Of a stretch of 8,750 bases of DNA, positions 6,247 to 8,750 are shown piece after piece. The stretch is from Gemmatimonas phototrophica. Its GTDB lineage: Bacteria; Gemmatimonadota; Gemmatimonadetes; Longimicrobiales; Gaopeijiaceae. A program made the translations under genes and the position numbers. Positions within the stretch are counted from its first letter, which is position 1. Each line of letters starts with the position of its first letter. The notes under the pieces were generated by a model. The model had not been told where the DNA came from and searched no databases. It saw only the letters and a list, made by a program, of their open reading frames with translations. Location: the NCBI GenBank assembly GCA_945876015.1, contig CAMCNM010000068.1, positions 1 through 8,750 of the forward strand, read 5' to 3'.

Positions 6247-8750
6247 ATGCAGCGGAGACTTTGTCTTACGTGGCTCGCCACGGCCTTGCTGCTCGCGCCG
6301 AGTCTCGGCGCCCAGCAGGTGACCGGCAGGATCGTCGATCAGGGATCTGGACAGCCGATGGCCGCGGTCCAGGTGTCCATCGCCGGCACCGGAATCGGCG
6401 CCCTGAGCCAGCAGACGGGACGTTATCTGCTGCTCAACGTGCCTCTCGGGAGCCACACCGTCACGGCACAGCGGATCGGATACAAGACCGTCACGCAGCA
6501 GGTCAACGTGACCGCTGGCGCCACGGTCGTGGCGGACTTCAGCCTGGCCGAGGAAGCGCTCGGTCTCGATGAGATCATCGTCACGGGGACCCCGGGCGGC
6601 ACGCAGCGGCGCGCGATCGGTAACGCGGTGACCGCGGTCTCCGCTTCCGTGGTCGCGCAGACCGTCGCGGTCAACACGGTGCAGGACCTGCTGGGCGGCA
6701 GGACTCCCGGGCTCCAATTCGCCCGCATGAACGGGAACATCGGAACCGGCTCTCCCATGCAGATCCGGGGAGTAGGAAGCCTAAGCCTCAACTCGAACCC
6801 GCTGATCTTCGTGGACGGCGTTCGCGTCAACAACAACGCTCAGGCGGGTCCCAGTCTCGGCGACAGCCGCGAGGTCAACCCGCTCAGCGACTTCAATCCG
6901 CAGGACATCGAGAGCATCGAGGTCATCAAGGGACCCGCGGCCGCGACGTTGTACGGCACCGAGGCCTCGGCGGGCGTGATCCAGATCATCACCAAGCGGG
7001 GAACCGAGGGAAAAGCGCAGTTCGACATGGCCGTTTCGGTGCTGGACAACTACATGCGCGATCCCACGACCCGGATCGGCACGAGATGGTCCTGCACGGC
7101 GCAGTTCGCTCCTCCGTGCGACGAGACCAAGGGGGGGTTGTTCTCGTACAACCCATACGTGGAAGCCAATCAACTGATCGCCGACGCGGCGTTCGCCTAT
7201 CCGCAGCCACGGATCTATCAGGACGGGATCGGCAGCAGCTTCAACCTGGACGTGCGCGGCGGCACGCCGGCCGTCCGCTACTTCCTGTCCGGCAACTACG
7301 ATCACGACCAAGGCATCGTCTGGTACAACTGGGACAAGACGTTCCGGCTGCGAGCCAACGTGAGCACGGTCTTCTCCGAGCAGTTCACGCTCGACGTGTC
7401 CACCGGCTTTGTGAAGGGCAACACGAAGTTCATGCAGCAGGCGCGCGGTGACGGCGGCGAGTGGGAGGACATGGTCTGGGGCAACGGACACTGCATCCCC
7501 AGGCGCAACCCTGGCCCGGATGGCACGCCTTATACGACCGATGATCCTTGCAAGGGCAACCGCCTGTTGGGATTTCAGGAGCACCTGCCTTCGGACGTCG
7601 CCCGCATCGACGTGCAGCGCGACTACCAGCGTTTCACCGGCAGCGGGACTCTCAACTTCACGCCCTTCGCCTGGCTCAAGTCCCGCGCCATCGTGGGGCT
7701 CGACATGGGTTGGGACGAGAACACCTCGCTGTATCCCCTCGAGATCCAGCTCCCGGCGGTCTACTTCCGCACCTCCGAGGGTGAGATCACGATCGGCCGG
7801 CCCAAGAACTCGAACCTGAGCGTGGACCTGTCGGCCACCGCCAACAAGGCCTTCGCGTCGATCACCACGTCGAGCTCGGTCGGCTTCCAGTACTACGACA
7901 GGCGCGATTCCAACTTCGAGAACACGGGCATCGGGTTCGCCTCGCCCCTCGCCAAGACGATCAACCAGACGCCCGCGACGCGGTCGGCGATCAAGTACGA
8001 CTTCATCGAAAACAAGTCGCTCGGCGTCTACGTGCAGGAGCAGCTGGGCTGGAACGACCGGGTCTTCCTGACCGGCGCAATCCGCTTCGACGACAATTCG
8101 GCGTTCGGCGCCAACTTCGACTTCGAGAAGTACCCGAAGCTCGCCGGTACCTGGGTGGTCTCGGAGGAGAGCTTCTGGAACGTCGACCTGATCAACTCGC
8201 TGCGCCTGCGTGGCGCGTGGGGGCAGGCCGGCCGCCAGCCGGACGCGTTCGCGCGCGTGACCCGCTACAGCGTGGTGGGCGGTCCGGCGGGCTCCTCGAT
8301 GCTGAAGCCGGCCGGCCCGGGCAACTCGGACGTCGGCCCCGAGCGCAGCACCGAGATCGAGCTCGGCGCGGACATCGCGTTGTTCGACGACAGGATCTCC
8401 GCCGAGTTCACCTGGTTCCGCAAGAAGAACGAGGACGCGCTGCTCGCGGTGCCGCTCGCACCCAGCATCGGTTTCGCCGGCAACTACTCGCGGAACCTTG
8501 GGCGCATCGACAACTGGGGCTGGGAGGCGACGCTCGGCACCAAACTGTACCAGAGCGAGAAAGTGGCGGTGTCGCTCGACATGACCGGCTCGCACGTGGA
8601 CAACGAGATCAAGAGCCTGGGCACGTTCGCCGGCACCAACAACATCAAGGTCGGCTGGCCCTACCCGAACTACGCCAATCGCCTGGTTCACGTGAAGGCG
8701 GATTTCGACCCCGCCGGCGCCGTGACGAACGCGTGGGGCCAGAAGATCGC
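6247..8750 (+). CDS. SusC/RagA-family TonB-dependent outer-membrane receptor (3' end outside window)
   Basis: A second SusC-like importer; 834 residues are visible. Order of parts: signal peptide with MQRR n-region and cleavage after LGA (residue 22); carboxypeptidase-regulatory-like beta-sandwich (~25-103, VTGRIVDQGSGQPMAAVQVS onwards); TonB box DEIIVTG (108-114); plug (~118-252) with QIRGVGS (172-178), PLIFVDGV (185-192) and the SusC signature starting GPAAATLYG at residue 229 and ending ITKRG at 252; then the barrel. Cysteine pairs occur at 283/291 and 416/435, the latter around a DGTPYTTDDPC turn, probably disulfide-braced outer loops. Compared with receptor 1 about 195 residues remain to the right, for a total near 1,030. 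The extra N-terminal domain is usual for SusC-type rather than simple siderophore receptors. It has its own promoter and leader, and a SusD partner is expected past the window edge. The ligand is unknown. Confidence 0.96.
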   Translation, partial: MQRRLCLTWLATALLLAPSLGAQQVTGRIVDQGSGQPMAAVQVSIAGTGIGALSQQTGRYLLLNVPLGSHTVTAQRIGYKTVTQQVNVTAGATVVADFSLAEEALGLDEIIVTGTPGGTQRRAIGNAVTAVSASVVAQTVAVNTVQDLLGGRTPGLQFARMNGNIGTGSPMQIRGVGSLSLNSNPLIFVDGVRVNNNAQAGPSLGDSREVNPLSDFNPQDIESIEVIKGPAAATLYGTEASAGVIQIITKRGTEGKAQFDMAVSVLDNYMRDPTTRIGTRWSCTAQFAPPCDETKGGLFSYNPYVEANQLIADAAFAYPQPRIYQDGIGSSFNLDVRGGTPAVRYFLSGNYDHDQGIVWYNWDKTFRLRANVSTVFSEQFTLDVSTGFVKGNTKFMQQARGDGGEWEDMVWGNGHCIPRRNPGPDGTPYTTDDPCKGNRLLGFQEHLPSDVARIDVQRDYQRFTGSGTLNFTPFAWLKSRAIVGLDMGWDENTSLYPLEIQLPAVYFRTSEGEITIGRPKNSNLSVDLSATANKAFASITTSSSVGFQYYDRRDSNFENTGIGFASPLAKTINQTPATRSAIKYDFIENKSLGVYVQEQLGWNDRVFLTGAIRFDDNSAFGANFDFEKYPKLAGTWVVSEESFWNVDLINSLRLRGAWGQAGRQPDAFARVTRYSVVGGPAGSSMLKPAGPGNSDVGPERSTEIELGADIALFDDRISAEFTWFRKKNEDALLAVPLAPSIGFAGNYSRNLGRIDNWGWEATLGTKLYQSEKVAVSLDMTGSHVDNEIKSLGTFAGTNNIKVGWPYPNYANRLVHVKADFDPAGAVTNAWGQKI

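Noticed and set aside
5915..6322. 135-codon plus-strand frame through the divergent spacer
   Set aside because: It runs through the promoter and into receptor 2 in another frame, and no motif was recognised. It cannot be fully excluded as a small gene, but nothing supports it.
5902..6717. 271-codon minus-strand frame across the divergent spacer and the start of receptor 2
   Set aside because: It overlaps the promoter, leader and signal peptide of receptor 2, and its composition is unlike a real protein. No binding site or homology is seen.
7131..7137. G7 run in receptor 2 as a slipped-strand phase-variation site
   Set aside because: The frame continues intact through it with residues sensible for the family (Lys-Gly-Gly-Leu), and seven bases is short in GC-rich DNA.
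6781..8691. 636-codon open frame on the minus strand opposite receptor 2
   Set aside because: Low-complexity Arg/Val/Ala composition with no motifs; a shadow of the receptor's codon bias.

Overview
The window is GC-rich bacterial DNA carrying four protein-coding genes, two of them cut by the window edges. Two SusC/RagA-type TonB-dependent outer-membrane receptors and one SusD/RagB-type lipoprotein point to the Bacteroidota/Gemmatimonadota side of the bacterial tree. The high GC, GC-biased codon use and a receptor signal peptide ending in Ala-Gln-Gln fit Gemmatimonadota (or a high-GC Rhodothermota-like lineage) better than classical Bacteroides. This placement is inferred from style, not from a marker gene.

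Layout. (1) 2-1831 (+): C-terminal part of a SusC-like receptor whose first ~440 residues lie to the left. (2) 1832-1931: short spacer with a strong GC hairpin. (3) 1932-3500 (+): the partner SusD-like lipoprotein. (4) 3501-3633: convergent spacer with a perfect 16-bp terminator stem that suits both strands but has its best U-tract on the minus strand. (5) 3634-5889 (-): a GT-C-fold membrane glycosyltransferase fused to seven C-terminal TPR repeats. (6) 5890-6246: divergent spacer with a good sigma70-type promoter, an inverted repeat at the predicted start site and a structured ~140-nt leader, all serving the gene to the right. (7) 6247-8750 (+, runs off the edge): a second full-style SusC receptor with signal peptide, carboxypeptidase-regulatory-like domain, TonB box, plug and most of the barrel.

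The two receptors are paralogues, about half identical by eye over the shared part, and align through conserved barrel segments. Receptor 1 plus its SusD would form a TonB-powered outer-membrane import complex for an oligomeric nutrient; receptor 2 probably has its own SusD just beyond the right edge. No glycoside hydrolase, peptidase, sigma/anti-sigma pair or hybrid two-component regulator is visible, so the substrate cannot be named. The glycosyltransferase-TPR gene sits inverted between the two receptor units and has its own transcription; its domain order resembles the eukaryotic TMTC O-mannosyltransferases. I see no RNA genes, CRISPR arrays, insertion sequences or prophage parts. The most interesting items are the GT-C/TPR fusion, its odd translation start (no Shine-Dalgarno, start codon inside an inverted repeat, next to a C8 tract) and the structured spacers around the receptor genes.
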